Position numbers and translations under genes: made by a program. The notes beneath the pieces were generated by a model. That model saw only the letters and a list, made by a program, of their open reading frames with translations. It made no database searches and had not been told where the DNA came from. Positions 45,082 through 54,660 of a stretch of 64,000 nucleotides of DNA are shown here, piece by piece. Numbering within the stretch: position 1 is the first letter of the stretch; every line of letters begins with the position of its first letter. The stretch lies in contig NZ_JACHIS010000001.1 of assembly GCF_014203365.1 (NCBI RefSeq), positions 2,170,001 to 2,234,000 of the forward strand, in the 5' to 3' direction. The stretch comes from Actinoalloteichus hymeniacidonis. GTDB taxonomy: Bacteria > Actinomycetota > Actinomycetes > Mycobacteriales > Pseudonocardiaceae.

Positions 45082-45420
45082 CAGCAGCCCTCTCTACAGG
45101 AAAAGGGGCCGCCTGAAGAAATGGCGACCCCCGGCCACTCAACGGAGCAGCCAACGCAATACTGCGCCCGTGGACGCATCGCCATTATCGGCCATCCTTC
45201 CACCAGTCTTGTCACCACCCCCGGTTTCTCGCTGATTTGGACGGGACGCCAGGGATTTCACCCGGTTGAACATCCCCACCGACCGGATCGAAGGATTTAG
45301 TCGCGCGTATTGGCCTACTCGGCGGGTGGCTTGCGGATCAACCGAGCCTCGCACGCGATGGTCCCGGTGCAGGCCACCTCGATCGAATCCGAGGCGAGAA
45401 TCGCGGTCCGAACCGGATGC
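45082..45420. other. Gap between NYN gene and alpha-galactosidase gene
   Basis: 339 bases holding the NYN promoter and the 3' region of the alpha-galactosidase gene. No gene, hairpin or repeat is convincing. Confidence 0.4.
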
Positions 45421-46746
45421 TCAACTCGAGCTGATCGCCCACAGCACACAGCCGTGCGGCGGCAGCGGGGTCCGGCGACTCACCCCCAACCGGACAGGCG
45501 TGCCGGAGCCGAGGATGTCGACGACGAGATCGTCGGCGTCCGTACCCAGCTCCGCCGCCTGGACCGTCGAATCCGCCGGGACGTCCCCGAGGTTGAACTG
45601 CGCGACGTAGCGGATCCGGCCATCCCCACTCGACGCCGTCCACACCACGAGCTCCCCCTCGCGGCGATGCTGTCGGTTGTCGACGCTGTCCTTGGTGATC
45701 GCGAGCAGCGCGTCGTTGGTGAGCAGCCCGAGTGTCCAGTCGTCGTTGCTGGGTAGATCCCCGCCGAACATCAGCGGGGAGCGGGCCATCGCCCAGAGCG
45801 CCATCAGGCTGCGCTGCTCGTCGCGGGTCAGCCGGGAGCGTCGATCATCGCCACCGTGGGCCCGGATCCCGATCCGGCCCAGTGGCAGCATGTCGGCGTC
45901 GGGCCACCGGCCTTGCCCGGCATGAGGCGCCCACCGCGCCATCCGCTCGAACTGGTCGTAGACCAGCGGCCACCGGTCCCACAGATCGTCGGAGATCCGC
46001 CACACATCGCTGTGTTGGACGAGATGATCGAGATGTTCCAGCCCCAGGTCCGTGCCAGGGGAGAGACTGAGCACCATCGGCCTGCCGCTGGCCTCGATCG
46101 CCCGGGAGAACGCGGCGATCTCGGCGGCGTGATAGGGGGCGAGCATGTCGTCGGCCTTGACGTAGTCCACGCCCCACTCCGCGAACCGGGCCAGCAGCGA
46201 GTCGTAGTAGGCCTGCGCGCCGGGGTGTTCGTGGTCGAGCCCGAGGTTGTCCGGGTTCCACGGACACACGTGATCGTGGTCGGCCACGTCCGCGGCGGTC
46301 CAGTCGGTGCCCAGGATCGGCAGCCGTTGCGCGACGGCCTGTCTCGGGATACCGCGCAGGATGTGCAGTCCGAACCGCAGGCCCATCTCGTGGATTCGTG
46401 CGGCCAAGGGCGCGAAGCCCGCCCCGTCCGCCGCCGAGGGGAAGCGGTTGACCGAGGGCATGGGACGTCCGTTGGCGTCCAGATCGAGCACGGCGCCCTC
46501 GTGATACCCGGCGGTGTCGGCGGTGGGTTCGTACCACTGGATATCCACCACCACGTGATCCCAGCCATGCGGGAGCAGGTGATCGCGTAGGTACCGGGCG
46601 TTGGCGAGCACCTCCGCCTCCCGGACCGACCCGCCGTAACAGTCCCAGCTGTTCCACCCCATCGGCGGGGTCGAGGCCGATCGACCCCGCCGGGCTGTGC
46701 TGGAGTCCGGTTCGCCTGCCGGATCGTTCTCCGGTGGTGTGCCCAT
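45421..46746 (-). CDS. GH27-type alpha-galactosidase
   Basis: 441 residues from the ATG at 46746, preceded by AAGGAG. The frame extends further upstream but without a site. (Beta/alpha)8 barrel of glycoside hydrolase family 27: PPMGWNSWDCYGG start; nucleophile Asp199 in DYVKADD; acid/base Asp in RISDDLWDRW (about 253); C-terminal Greek-key beta domain. There is no signal peptide, so it acts inside the cell on imported alpha-galactosides. It lies directly downstream of a sugar-binding lipoprotein on the same strand, probably one transcription unit. Confidence 0.9.
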   Translation of the reverse strand: MGTPPENDPAGEPDSSTARRGRSASTPPMGWNSWDCYGGSVREAEVLANARYLRDHLLPHGWDHVVVDIQWYEPTADTAGYHEGAVLDLDANGRPMPSVNRFPSAADGAGFAPLAARIHEMGLRFGLHILRGIPRQAVAQRLPILGTDWTAADVADHDHVCPWNPDNLGLDHEHPGAQAYYDSLLARFAEWGVDYVKADDMLAPYHAAEIAAFSRAIEASGRPMVLSLSPGTDLGLEHLDHLVQHSDVWRISDDLWDRWPLVYDQFERMARWAPHAGQGRWPDADMLPLGRIGIRAHGGDDRRSRLTRDEQRSLMALWAMARSPLMFGGDLPSNDDWTLGLLTNDALLAITKDSVDNRQHRREGELVVWTASSGDGRIRYVAQFNLGDVPADSTVQAAELGTDADDLVVDILGSGTPVRLGVSRRTPLPPHGCVLWAISSS

Positions 46747-46852
46747 CGCGTACTCCTTCGGTGACCGTCGGCGTTGCTCGCGACCGTGTCTACGAGTGGA
46801 GCCGACCGACATGTCGATGGACAACCGCCGGGCGAGTGGCGACGCGTTCGAC

Positions 46853-48142
46853 TCAGGCGGCCTCGGCCAGGATCTGTTCGGACTCGGCCATGAACCGGGC
46901 GGCGGCCTCCTCGACGGAGGTTCGGTCGTAGGCGACCTCCTCGTTGATCCGCTGCATCAGCCGTTCGACGCTGGCCCCTCCCGGGGGCGGCGGGGCCGGT
47001 GTGTCGCCCAACCGGTCCTCGATGCCGGTCTCGAACTCCTCGATGCGTGCATTCACGTCGTCCAGCTCGGCCGCCTCCCGCTGACCCGTGGTGGCGGGCA
47101 GGCCTCGGTTGGCGCCGAAGATCCGACCGGCCCCCGGATCGTTGATCATGAAGTCGACGAGCTGTGCGGCCTCCTCCGGATGATCGCTGCGGGCGGTCAC
47201 ACTCATCAGCATGGACGGCTTGGCGTACAGCCCGAGTTCATCGGTGTCGGTGGGCATCGGTGCCAGGGACAGCTCGTTGCCGTTGGTGTTCTCGGTGCTG
47301 GGCAGATAGTTGTCCCAGGCGAACTCCGAGGCGGTGTCGCCGACAGCCAGCGAGGTGGCGGTGACGGCCTGGTCGATCTGACTGAACGGGATGACGATCT
47401 CGGCGTCGCGCCATTGCTCGTTGAGGTCCCAGAACGCGACGAGGTCCTCCTCGGTGAACCCGAGTCGACCGTCCTCGGCGTAGGCCTGCTTGCCCTGCTG
47501 TCGCAGCCACGCGTCGAACAGATGCAGATGCTCGCCCATGTCGATGCCGCCCCACGGCTCCTGATCGTTGGCCTCGGTCACGGTGCCGATGGCCTCCGCG
47601 TAGTCGTCCCAGGTCCAGCCCGCCTCGGGAGTCGCGGCGCCCGCCTCCGCCCAGATCGCGGCGTCGTACTGGAACGACATCACGTTGGTTCCGATGGGAA
47701 TGGCGTAATAGCCGCCGTCGACCCTGCCCGCCTGATCGAGGCCGCTGATGAGGTCGTCGGTGTTGATCTGCTCCCCGACCAGCGGATCGAGATCGAGCAG
47801 CACGCCGCGATCGGCGTACTCGCGTAGGTAGGTGTAGTCCATCTGCACGACGTCGGGTGGATTTCCGCCCGCCGATTCGGTAGCGAGTTTCTGCCAGTAG
47901 CTCTCGAAATCCGCGAAGGTGATGGCGACGGAGATGTTCGGGTGCTGTTCCTCGAATAACTCGATCGCCTCGGTGGTGAGCTCCCCGCGATCGGTGTTTC
48001 CCCAGAAGGTGTAGGTCAGCTCGACGCGGCCATCGTCGCCCGCCCCGCCTCCGCATCCGGCCGCGACCAACGCGATGCTGAGTAGCCCGCAGGTCACCCC
48101 CACTCCTCGGCGGCGGGCGGGTGGCTGTGAAGTCGACGTCAC
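46853..48142 (-). CDS. Sugar-binding lipoprotein, CUT1-type (orphan)
   Basis: 429 residues. Lipoprotein signal with lipobox AAGC, then an extracellular solute-binding protein family 1 fold (LTYTFWGNTDRGELT, PDVVQMDYTYLREYADRG, WTWDDYAEA). Such proteins feed CUT1 oligosaccharide importers, but no permease or ATPase genes lie beside it: the next gene is the alpha-galactosidase. It likely works with permeases encoded elsewhere, delivering alpha-galactosides such as melibiose or raffinose. The ligand is inferred from the neighbour. Confidence 0.88.
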   Translation of the reverse strand: MTSTSQPPARRRGVGVTCGLLSIALVAAGCGGGAGDDGRVELTYTFWGNTDRGELTTEAIELFEEQHPNISVAITFADFESYWQKLATESAGGNPPDVVQMDYTYLREYADRGVLLDLDPLVGEQINTDDLISGLDQAGRVDGGYYAIPIGTNVMSFQYDAAIWAEAGAATPEAGWTWDDYAEAIGTVTEANDQEPWGGIDMGEHLHLFDAWLRQQGKQAYAEDGRLGFTEEDLVAFWDLNEQWRDAEIVIPFSQIDQAVTATSLAVGDTASEFAWDNYLPSTENTNGNELSLAPMPTDTDELGLYAKPSMLMSVTARSDHPEEAAQLVDFMINDPGAGRIFGANRGLPATTGQREAAELDDVNARIEEFETGIEDRLGDTPAPPPPGGASVERLMQRINEEVAYDRTSVEEAAARFMAESEQILAEAA

Positions 48143-48574
48143 TGTCGTTCCTCCCCGTATTCGCGATGTGTGGCGCTTTCCCGGTCGTCGCGGCGCCGGC
48201 CGGCTGATCGGGTAATGCGTCCGCTCATTATTGGGAGACGCAGATCACAGTCAAGATGGAATCGGTTACTTGACCGTCGTATTGGCCGCTACCGGTCGAA
48301 CGTTGTCCGACATATCGAATCCGCGGATCGGTAAGCCTCCAAGGTGCCGGTGGCGACTCGGACGGCCGGGGTGTCGAGGCTCGGGCCTGCCACCCGAAGA
48401 AGGTGAACCTGCTGGGCATCGCGTCGCTCTGATCGGGTGAATTGCTCGCGGCGTGCCCCGATCCGCTCGCTTACGGTGCTGCTGACGCCGCTGCTCGGCA
48501 GCAGGCACATCACGGCACCGCTTCGATCGTCGCCAGCGATCGAGCCGAGGTGGCGGACATCGGGGGAGTCGGGA
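48143..48574. other. Divergent promoter region, binding protein versus GH43
   Basis: 432 bases between divergent starts. Contains the minus-strand promoter at 48227-48254. Plus-strand control elements for the GH43 gene are not evident. Confidence 0.5.
48227..48254 (-). promoter_or_regulatory. Sigma-70-type promoter for the sugar-binding protein gene
   Basis: Minus strand: TTGACT (48249-48254), 16-bp spacer, AATAAT (48227-48232). Transcription would begin near 48220, giving a leader of about 78 bases before the GTG at 48142. Confidence 0.6.
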
Positions 48575-49750
48575 ATGAGTGATGGCCGATCGCGCTGGAT
48601 ACGCCGGGCCGGAGTCGCGGTCTGCGTCATGGCCGCTCTGATCCTCAGCGGCGTCCCCGCCCACGCCCGCCAGGACGACACCTTCCGCAATCCCCTTTAC
48701 GCCCAGGACGGTGCCGACCCGTGGTTGACCTTCCACAATGGCCGGTACTACCTCAGCGGCACCTACAACTCCTCCGAGATCGCGATGCGCAGCGCGCCGA
48801 CCCTGGCCGGACTGCGCGACGCCGAACCTGTCGTGGTGTGGCGTGGTGACGACCCCTCGCGGTGCTGCTACTTCTGGGCGCCGGAGTTCCGTCTCCTGGA
48901 CGGACCGAACGGCCGCCGCTGGTACCTGCACTACAGCGCGGGCGTGAGCGGTACGGCCGACCATCAACGGATGCACGTCCTGGAGAGTGCGGGCGACGAT
49001 CCGATGGGCCCCTACACCTATCGGGGAAAACTCAACCCTCCCGGCGAGGACGTCTGGTCGATCGACGGTAGCTATCTGGAGATCCCCGGTCGGGGCCTGT
49101 ACTTCCTCTGGTCCGAATGGGGCCCCGACTCGCAGGAGAACTGGATCGCCCCGATGAGCGATCCCTGGACCATCAGCGGTGCCAAACGACTGCTGTCCAC
49201 CCCGCAGTACTCGTGGGAGACCAGCGGACTACGCGTCAACGAGGCCCCGGTGGCCGTGCAGCACGCGGGGCGCACCCACGTCGTCTACTCCGCCAGCTAC
49301 TGCGGAACACCGGACTACAAACTGGGGCTGTTGACACTGGTCGGTAGCGACCCACTGTCGCCGGGCGCCTGGGTCAAACATCGTGAGCCGGTGTTCGAAC
49401 GATCGGACTCCGCCGGGGTGTTCGGGCCGGGTCACAACGGCTTCTTCACCTCCCCGGACGGCACCGAGGACTGGATCGTCTATCACGCCCAGGACCGGGA
49501 GTCCGGCGGCTGCGGCCAGGGCCGCACCATCCGGGCCCAGCGCTTCGAGTGGAACCGGGACGGCACCCCGAACTTCGGCAGCCCGGTCGGGCTCGGCGTG
49601 GAACTGGCCGCACCCTCCGGTGAGGGCAGGCGGCAGCCGACCTCCGCCGACTTCTCCAGCACGCCGTGGCTGGTCTCCCCGGTGAAGGTCACGGCGGCCG
49701 GTCGGCATCGCCGGTCGCTGGACACCATCCGGGTCGACCACCTGGGCTGA
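48575..49750 (+). CDS. Secreted GH43-family glycosidase
   Basis: 391 residues from the ATG at 48575, preceded by GGGGGAG; longer frame rejected. Signal peptide (RRAGVAVCVMAALILSG to AHA). Five-bladed propeller of glycoside hydrolase family 43: catalytic base Asp in QDGADPW, pKa-modulating Asp in WSIDGSYLE, acid Glu in VNEAPVAV. Such enzymes release arabinose or xylose from plant polysaccharides (alpha-L-arabinofuranosidase or beta-xylosidase). Divergent from the sugar-binding protein. Confidence 0.87.
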   Translation: MSDGRSRWIRRAGVAVCVMAALILSGVPAHARQDDTFRNPLYAQDGADPWLTFHNGRYYLSGTYNSSEIAMRSAPTLAGLRDAEPVVVWRGDDPSRCCYFWAPEFRLLDGPNGRRWYLHYSAGVSGTADHQRMHVLESAGDDPMGPYTYRGKLNPPGEDVWSIDGSYLEIPGRGLYFLWSEWGPDSQENWIAPMSDPWTISGAKRLLSTPQYSWETSGLRVNEAPVAVQHAGRTHVVYSASYCGTPDYKLGLLTLVGSDPLSPGAWVKHREPVFERSDSAGVFGPGHNGFFTSPDGTEDWIVYHAQDRESGGCGQGRTIRAQRFEWNRDGTPNFGSPVGLGVELAAPSGEGRRQPTSADFSSTPWLVSPVKVTAAGRHRRSLDTIRVDHLG

Positions 49751-49783
49751 GGCGCCGCCCGCCCGATTCGGTGGCTTAATCCG

Positions 49784-49814
49784 TTGACCTCAACTGTTGT
49801 TGAGCTTCTAGTGT
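49784..49814 (+). promoter_or_regulatory. MerR/SoxR-type promoter with dyad in a 19-bp spacer
   Basis: -35 TTGACC (49784-49789) and -10 TAGTGT (49809-49814) are 19 bp apart, and the spacer holds CTCAAC-TGTT-GTTGAG (49789-49804), a perfect dyad. An overlong 19-bp spacer with a central dyad is the hallmark of promoters twisted by MerR-family activators; the ACCTCAA core resembles SoxR-class boxes. It drives the reductase at 49877. No MerR gene is visible in the window. Confidence 0.6.
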
Positions 49815-49876
49815 CGTGTTGATCACGTGTCCCGCACTGCGCGGGCCGCGATGTCCCCACGAGAAAAGGAGCTCAC

Positions 49877-50737
49877 ATGCGGGCTGACGACCCGATCCTG
49901 GTGATCGGCGCGACGGGCAACGTCGGCAGACAGGTCGTGACCCAGCTGAACGATCAGGGCGTGCCCGTCCGCGCACTGACCCGCAACCCGGCAACGGCCG
50001 GACTCCCGACCGAGGTCGACGTGCGAGAGGGTGATCTCACAGACCAGGCGAGCCTGATTCCAGCGCTGGCCGGGATTCGCGCGGTCTTCCTGGTCTGGCC
50101 GCTGGACAACGCCGACCACGCTCCCGAGGTGATCTCGGCGATCGCCGCCCACACCCGACGGATCGTCTATCTGTCCTCCAGCGGCGTCGACGAGCACGCC
50201 GAACGACAGGCGGACCCGATCAACCAGTTCCATGCCGATCTCGAGGCCACGATCCAGGCGCAGGATCTCGAATGGACGTTCCTGCGGGCCGGGGGATTCG
50301 CCGCCAACGACCTCGGATGGGCGACGGAGATCCGTTCGACGGGCATGGTCCGAGATCCATTCCCCTCGGCCACCCGGGCCGTGCTGCACGAGGCCGATAT
50401 CGCCGCCGCAGGCATTCGCGCGCTTCTCGGTACGGAACACATCGGCGGCAAACCCGTACTCATCGGCACGGAGACTTTGAGTAACGCCCAGCGGGTGCAG
50501 ATCATCGGAGAGGTCATCGGCAGGCCGATCCAACTCGAGGAGATCTCCAGACAGGACGCTCGGGAACAGATGCTCGCCGAGGGATGGCCCGCCGATCTGG
50601 TCGATGGCCTGCTCGCTGCCCATGCCGAGATGGAGGTGGCAGTGGAGGTGCTCGACGCCACGCTGGTGGAGATCATCGGACGCCCGGCACGCACCTATCG
50701 GGAGTGGGTGACCGACCACCTCGCCGACTTCCGCTGA
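49877..50737 (+). CDS. NmrA-like NAD(P)H-binding protein / atypical SDR
   Basis: 286 residues; AAAGGAG before the ATG. N-terminal cofactor loop GATGNVGRQV, DVREGDLTD, and a C-terminal substrate part typical of NmrA/YtfG-like NAD(P)-binding proteins, which act as quinone or redox-cycling-drug reductases or as redox sensors. The MerR/SoxR-type promoter supports induction by redox-active compounds. Substrate unknown. Confidence 0.85.
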   Translation: MRADDPILVIGATGNVGRQVVTQLNDQGVPVRALTRNPATAGLPTEVDVREGDLTDQASLIPALAGIRAVFLVWPLDNADHAPEVISAIAAHTRRIVYLSSSGVDEHAERQADPINQFHADLEATIQAQDLEWTFLRAGGFAANDLGWATEIRSTGMVRDPFPSATRAVLHEADIAAAGIRALLGTEHIGGKPVLIGTETLSNAQRVQIIGEVIGRPIQLEEISRQDAREQMLAEGWPADLVDGLLAAHAEMEVAVEVLDATLVEIIGRPARTYREWVTDHLADFR

Positions 50738-50841
50738 GCACGCCATCGCCTGCCGCCTCGCGATCGACCGGTGCACCAAGATCGCGCCGTAGCGTAGATT
50801 GCCGATCACAGTCTGCGAACATGAATGGGGCGAGGTCGGCG

Positions 50842-52803
50842 ATGGACGGAGCACACCCGGACCGATCGGGCACCGACCCCGCAGTCGGCAACTCGGCGGA
50901 CAACGTGGGCGGCTCGGTGATCCAGGTCGGCACCGTCCACGGTGGGGTGACCGTTGCCCTGCCCGCCCAGCAGATCCCTGTGCCACAGCAGATTCCGCTG
51001 GGTGGCCTTGGCCGGTTCGTCAACCGTGTCGCCGAGTTGTCCGCGGTCGACGAGGTTCTCGGCGACGCGGGAGCGGACTCGGCGTGGATCGTGGTCCTCA
51101 CCGGCCTTGCGGGCGTCGGCAAGAGCGCGCTGGCCCGCCGGTGGTCGCGCGATGCGCGGGATCGCTTCCCCGGCGGTCAGCTCTACATCGACTACTCCAC
51201 TCGCCGCACCGAGGCGGGCACCGCCGTCTCCGACGCCGTGGGCGAGTGTCTCCGTGCCCTCGGAGTCCATCCCGAACACATTCCTCCCGGGCTGGCCGAG
51301 CGGACCGCGTTGTACCGGACCAAGACGGCGAACCGTCCGGTCCTGGTACTGCTCGACGACGTCACCGAGGTCGCCCACGTCGAGCCATTGGTGCCCAACA
51401 GCCCGGGCAGCGCGGTGGTCGTCACCTGCACCGAACGTCTCAGCGAGGCGGCCTTCGAGACCGATGCGCGCGTCGTGGTGCTCGATCCGCTCGACGGTGC
51501 GGGCGGTGTGCAGCTGCTCTCCCAGCTCTGTGGAGCATCCCGGGTGGCCGAGGAACCGGCGGCGGCCGAGCAATTGGTCCGGCTCTGCGGCGGACTGCCC
51601 ATCGCACTGCGGGTCGTGGCCGCCCGGCTGGTCGCCAGACCACAGCTGAACCTTGCCGACCTGGTGACCGAGCTGTCCGACGAGCGCAGCAGGCTGCGTG
51701 CCCTGTCAGCGAGAGGAGAGCGCACGGTGTCCACCGTTTTCGAACATTCCTATCGAGGCCTGTCCACCGAGGCCGCCCTGATGTACCGACGGCTCGCCCT
51801 GTTGCCGGGGCCGGACTGCACCCTCGACACCGCGACCCTGGCCGCCGATGTCGACGAACAGACCGCCCGGGCCGCGCTGGCCGCGTTGCTCGACGCGAAC
51901 CTCCTCACCGAACAACCCGACGAGCGGTACCGGCTGCATGATCTGTTGCGATTGCACGCCGCCGAACGAGCAGCGCAGGAGGAGCCCGAACGCGCCAACC
52001 TACTCGCGCTGCTACGCGCCTCCGCTGAGATCGGTTGGGACGAGCGTGCCTGGCAACTCGCCGAGGCGATCGTGCCCCTCTACCTGAACCGGCGGAATCT
52101 CGAAGACTGGATCGAGTCCAGCGAGATCGGAGCCGACGCCGCTCGCCGCGTCGGTCACCCGGCGGCCGAGGCCAGACTGCGCAGCCTGGTCTCCCGCGCC
52201 TACACCGACCTCGGCGAGCACGAACGGGCAGGCACGGAGCTGTCGAAGGCGCTGGAGTTGGCCGAGTCGGCCGGTGGTCGGCGGCTGCTCGCCTCGGTTT
52301 GGGAGTTCCTCGGCAGGCACCGAGACATCGTGGACCCGTCCGGGGCGATCGAGGCCTATCGGCGCTCCATCGAGCTGAACGTGGCGGTCGGCGAGCCGAG
52401 GGGTGCGGCACTGGGACGGTACTTCCTGGGCCGCACCCTGCAGGCGACCAACCGCCCCGGCGAGGCTCTCGGCGAGCTCTACGCGGCCAGGGACAGCCTT
52501 GCCGCACTGGGCGATCGGCGGATGACCGCTCGGGTACTCGTCGCTCTGGGGCTGCTGCATACCGCGATCGGCGATGACGAACTCGCGGAGGCGGAACTGA
52601 CCGAGGCCGCCGACACCTTCGTCGAACGCGGCGCCGTGCATTACGAGGCGGCTGCCCGCCGGGCACTGGCCGACCTCGCCGAGCAACGGCAGGACCGGGC
52701 AGGCGCCCATCGCCAGCTCACCCGACTACTGGCCATCGAGATCGAGACCGGCGGTCCCGAGGTGGCGGTAGTGCAGGCGCGGTTGGCGCGGCTCACGGAC
52801 TGA
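50842..52803 (+). CDS. STAND NTPase with TPR domain
   Basis: 653 residues from the ATG at 50842 (GAGG upstream); an in-frame ATG at 50821 is possible. The N-terminal motif NVGGSVIQVGTVHGGV is a short tag shared by many actinobacterial signal-transduction ATPases. NB-ARC core: Walker A GLAGVGKS (88-95), Walker B VLVLLDDV, then a winged-helix region with YRLHDLLRLHA. C-terminal half is a TPR array (ALGRYFLGRTLQATNRPGEAL). STAND proteins switch on when ligand binding releases the NTPase; some act in phage defence, others in gene regulation. No effector domain or DNA-binding domain is fused, so its output is unclear. Confidence 0.85.
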   Translation: MDGAHPDRSGTDPAVGNSADNVGGSVIQVGTVHGGVTVALPAQQIPVPQQIPLGGLGRFVNRVAELSAVDEVLGDAGADSAWIVVLTGLAGVGKSALARRWSRDARDRFPGGQLYIDYSTRRTEAGTAVSDAVGECLRALGVHPEHIPPGLAERTALYRTKTANRPVLVLLDDVTEVAHVEPLVPNSPGSAVVVTCTERLSEAAFETDARVVVLDPLDGAGGVQLLSQLCGASRVAEEPAAAEQLVRLCGGLPIALRVVAARLVARPQLNLADLVTELSDERSRLRALSARGERTVSTVFEHSYRGLSTEAALMYRRLALLPGPDCTLDTATLAADVDEQTARAALAALLDANLLTEQPDERYRLHDLLRLHAAERAAQEEPERANLLALLRASAEIGWDERAWQLAEAIVPLYLNRRNLEDWIESSEIGADAARRVGHPAAEARLRSLVSRAYTDLGEHERAGTELSKALELAESAGGRRLLASVWEFLGRHRDIVDPSGAIEAYRRSIELNVAVGEPRGAALGRYFLGRTLQATNRPGEALGELYAARDSLAALGDRRMTARVLVALGLLHTAIGDDELAEAELTEAADTFVERGAVHYEAAARRALADLAEQRQDRAGAHRQLTRLLAIEIETGGPEVAVVQARLARLTD

Positions 52804-52855
52804 ACCGACTCGACGGTGCTGCATTGCCCTGCTGCCGGGACAGCGGACGGTGGGG

Positions 52856-54520
52856 TCAGCACCGTTGCCAGCGCAGTCGATACGTCATCGCCGCGACGCG
52901 CAGCTCGACCGCGCCTGCGTCGAGTCGTCCTGCCACCAGCATCGAATACGCCGCGGACGCGGCGAGCCTCGGATCGATCCGAGGTGCTCCGGTGAGTAGG
53001 AGACAGCGGCCATCCCGTAGCGCGATGTGACAGCCCTCGTCCACGGCGGTTGCCGCGATCCGGGCGCCGGGATGGCGGCGCAGCGTCTCGGTGAGCCACC
53101 CCTCCGCCGAACGGCGATCCGACGCCTGCGGCCCCGGCGCCCGGACCACCACGGCCGCGTCCGCGAACAACCGGAGATTCGGCTCATCCGAGCCGACCAG
53201 CAGATGCCGGGAGTCCGAGGCGGGCAGCGCGGGACGGTTGCCTCGGACCGAAGCCGGAATGCGGTGCAGGCTCAGGGTCGTCGGCGCGACCAACGTCGCG
53301 AACACCTCGAAGGAACATACCGGCCGCACCACGGGCACCGGATCCGGTGCGGCATCCAGAATCGGCTCGTGGTCGGGTTCCGCGAGATTAAGCAGGCCGT
53401 AGCAGCGCATCCGCAGCAGGTCGACTCCCCGACCGGGCGCCGCGAAGATCCGGCCGGTCAATTGCCGGAATCGCCGTGGATCGTGGGTCGCGATCGCCTT
53501 GTCGAGCTGTTCGCGCAACCCCTGCGTCGGATCCAGCCGATCGGCGCGGCCGCCGAGTTCGGCCAACGGTGTGTCGGGGACGACCTCGTCGCCGAAGGCG
53601 CCCAGCAGCAGGGGCGTGCCCAGCGCGGCGCCATAGAGACTCACCGAACCGTGATCGCCGATCAACACATCGGCCGCCACCAACGTCGCATGCCAGCCCG
53701 AGGTGGGCGGTAGTAATCGCAGTCCCGCACGTAACGCCGAGTCGCACCACTGACCGAGCTGCCAACCGCCATGCCACGTCCATACGTTGGGATGCACGAT
53801 GGCGGCCACCCGGTACTCATCGACCGGAAGCTCCGCGAGTAACCGATCCAACAGCTCCGGTCGGCCGCCCAGCAACGACCGCGTGCCCCAGGTCGAGGAC
53901 ACCGCGACCAGCCGGTGATCGGGCGAGACGCCCAGCGACTCCCGATAGCGTTCCCGCCTGGCGGTACTGCCCACCATCGCGTCGTGGCTGAGATCGCCGA
54001 TCAACGTCGTCCGACCCACCGTCCGAGGCGAGGCTGCGGCGAGCTGCTCGGCCTGCGCGGGATGAGTGATCGCCAGCGTCACCCGAGGATCGGCGAGCAC
54101 CTCCTCGGACACCAGCCCGGACAGTCGGGTGTTCGCCGAATCGACCTCGGGCACGTACTTGTGGAAGCCGATGCCATGGGGCAGCACCAGGATCGGCGCG
54201 GCGGTCACCCTGGTGAGATCCACCTTCTCGCTGGCCGTGATCACCAGGTCGTATCGCAGCTCGCCGACCGACTCCCAGGGCACCAGCCGTGCGCACCGGG
54301 CCCGGAGTAGCTCCACGACGTCGGCGGAGAACCGGGAGGCGGCATGCACGGTGAACACCACCTGCACCCGAGGGTCACCGAGGAAGACGGCGGTGGCCTC
54401 CAACAGCCGGATGGCCGAGGTCAGCGTGCGGGCGACGGCCAGTACCGTGCGTTCCGGCCGGAAGGTCTGCCATCGAGCCGCATCGGGGGCGGCGGGACCG
54501 TGCGATCGATACTCATCCAC
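52856..54520 (-). CDS. GT-B-like / CDP-glycerol transferase-like protein
   Basis: 554 residues; GTG start at 54520, fixed by an in-frame TAA two codons upstream. First about 400 residues resemble the GT-B fold of CDP-glycerol glycerophosphotransferases: VFTVHAASRF, LPHGIGFHK, VHPNVWTWHGG, and the nucleotide-binding GDHGSVSLYGAALGTPLLL. The C-terminal about 150 residues form a separate unknown domain. No signal peptide or membrane segment. It faces the STAND gene tail to tail. Unusually, its 5' leader contains 14 copies of an 8-bp repeat. Donor and acceptor are unknown. Confidence 0.75.
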   Translation of the reverse strand: MDEYRSHGPAAPDAARWQTFRPERTVLAVARTLTSAIRLLEATAVFLGDPRVQVVFTVHAASRFSADVVELLRARCARLVPWESVGELRYDLVITASEKVDLTRVTAAPILVLPHGIGFHKYVPEVDSANTRLSGLVSEEVLADPRVTLAITHPAQAEQLAAASPRTVGRTTLIGDLSHDAMVGSTARRERYRESLGVSPDHRLVAVSSTWGTRSLLGGRPELLDRLLAELPVDEYRVAAIVHPNVWTWHGGWQLGQWCDSALRAGLRLLPPTSGWHATLVAADVLIGDHGSVSLYGAALGTPLLLGAFGDEVVPDTPLAELGGRADRLDPTQGLREQLDKAIATHDPRRFRQLTGRIFAAPGRGVDLLRMRCYGLLNLAEPDHEPILDAAPDPVPVVRPVCSFEVFATLVAPTTLSLHRIPASVRGNRPALPASDSRHLLVGSDEPNLRLFADAAVVVRAPGPQASDRRSAEGWLTETLRRHPGARIAATAVDEGCHIALRDGRCLLLTGAPRIDPRLAASAAYSMLVAGRLDAGAVELRVAAMTYRLRWQRC

Positions 54521-54548
54521 GGCTTATCGCTCGGTCGTCGCAGCGTCG

Positions 54549-54660
54549 ATCGGGCCATCGGGCCATCGGGCCATCGGGCCATCGGGCCATCGGGCCATCG
54601 GGCCATCGGGCCATCGGGCCATCGGGCCATCGGGCCATCGGGCCATCGGGCCATCGGGCC
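54549..54660. repeat. 8-bp tandem repeat, 14 copies, in the leader of the GT-B-like gene
   Basis: Unit CGGGCCAT repeated without interruption for about 112 bases, ending 29 bases upstream of the GTG at 54520. A -10-like TATGAT lies just outside it on the minus strand (54670-54675), so the array would form most of the mRNA leader. On the minus strand every unit contains ATG, and since 8 is not a multiple of 3 the start codons cycle through all frames. Arrays of this kind change length by strand slippage. The remaining bases 54676-54855 show nothing clear. Confidence 0.9.

Noticed and set aside
54549-54660. CRISPR array or coding GHRAIGPS repeat
   Set aside because: Units are 8 bp with no spacers, and the peptide repeats arise in any frame of such an array without start signals.
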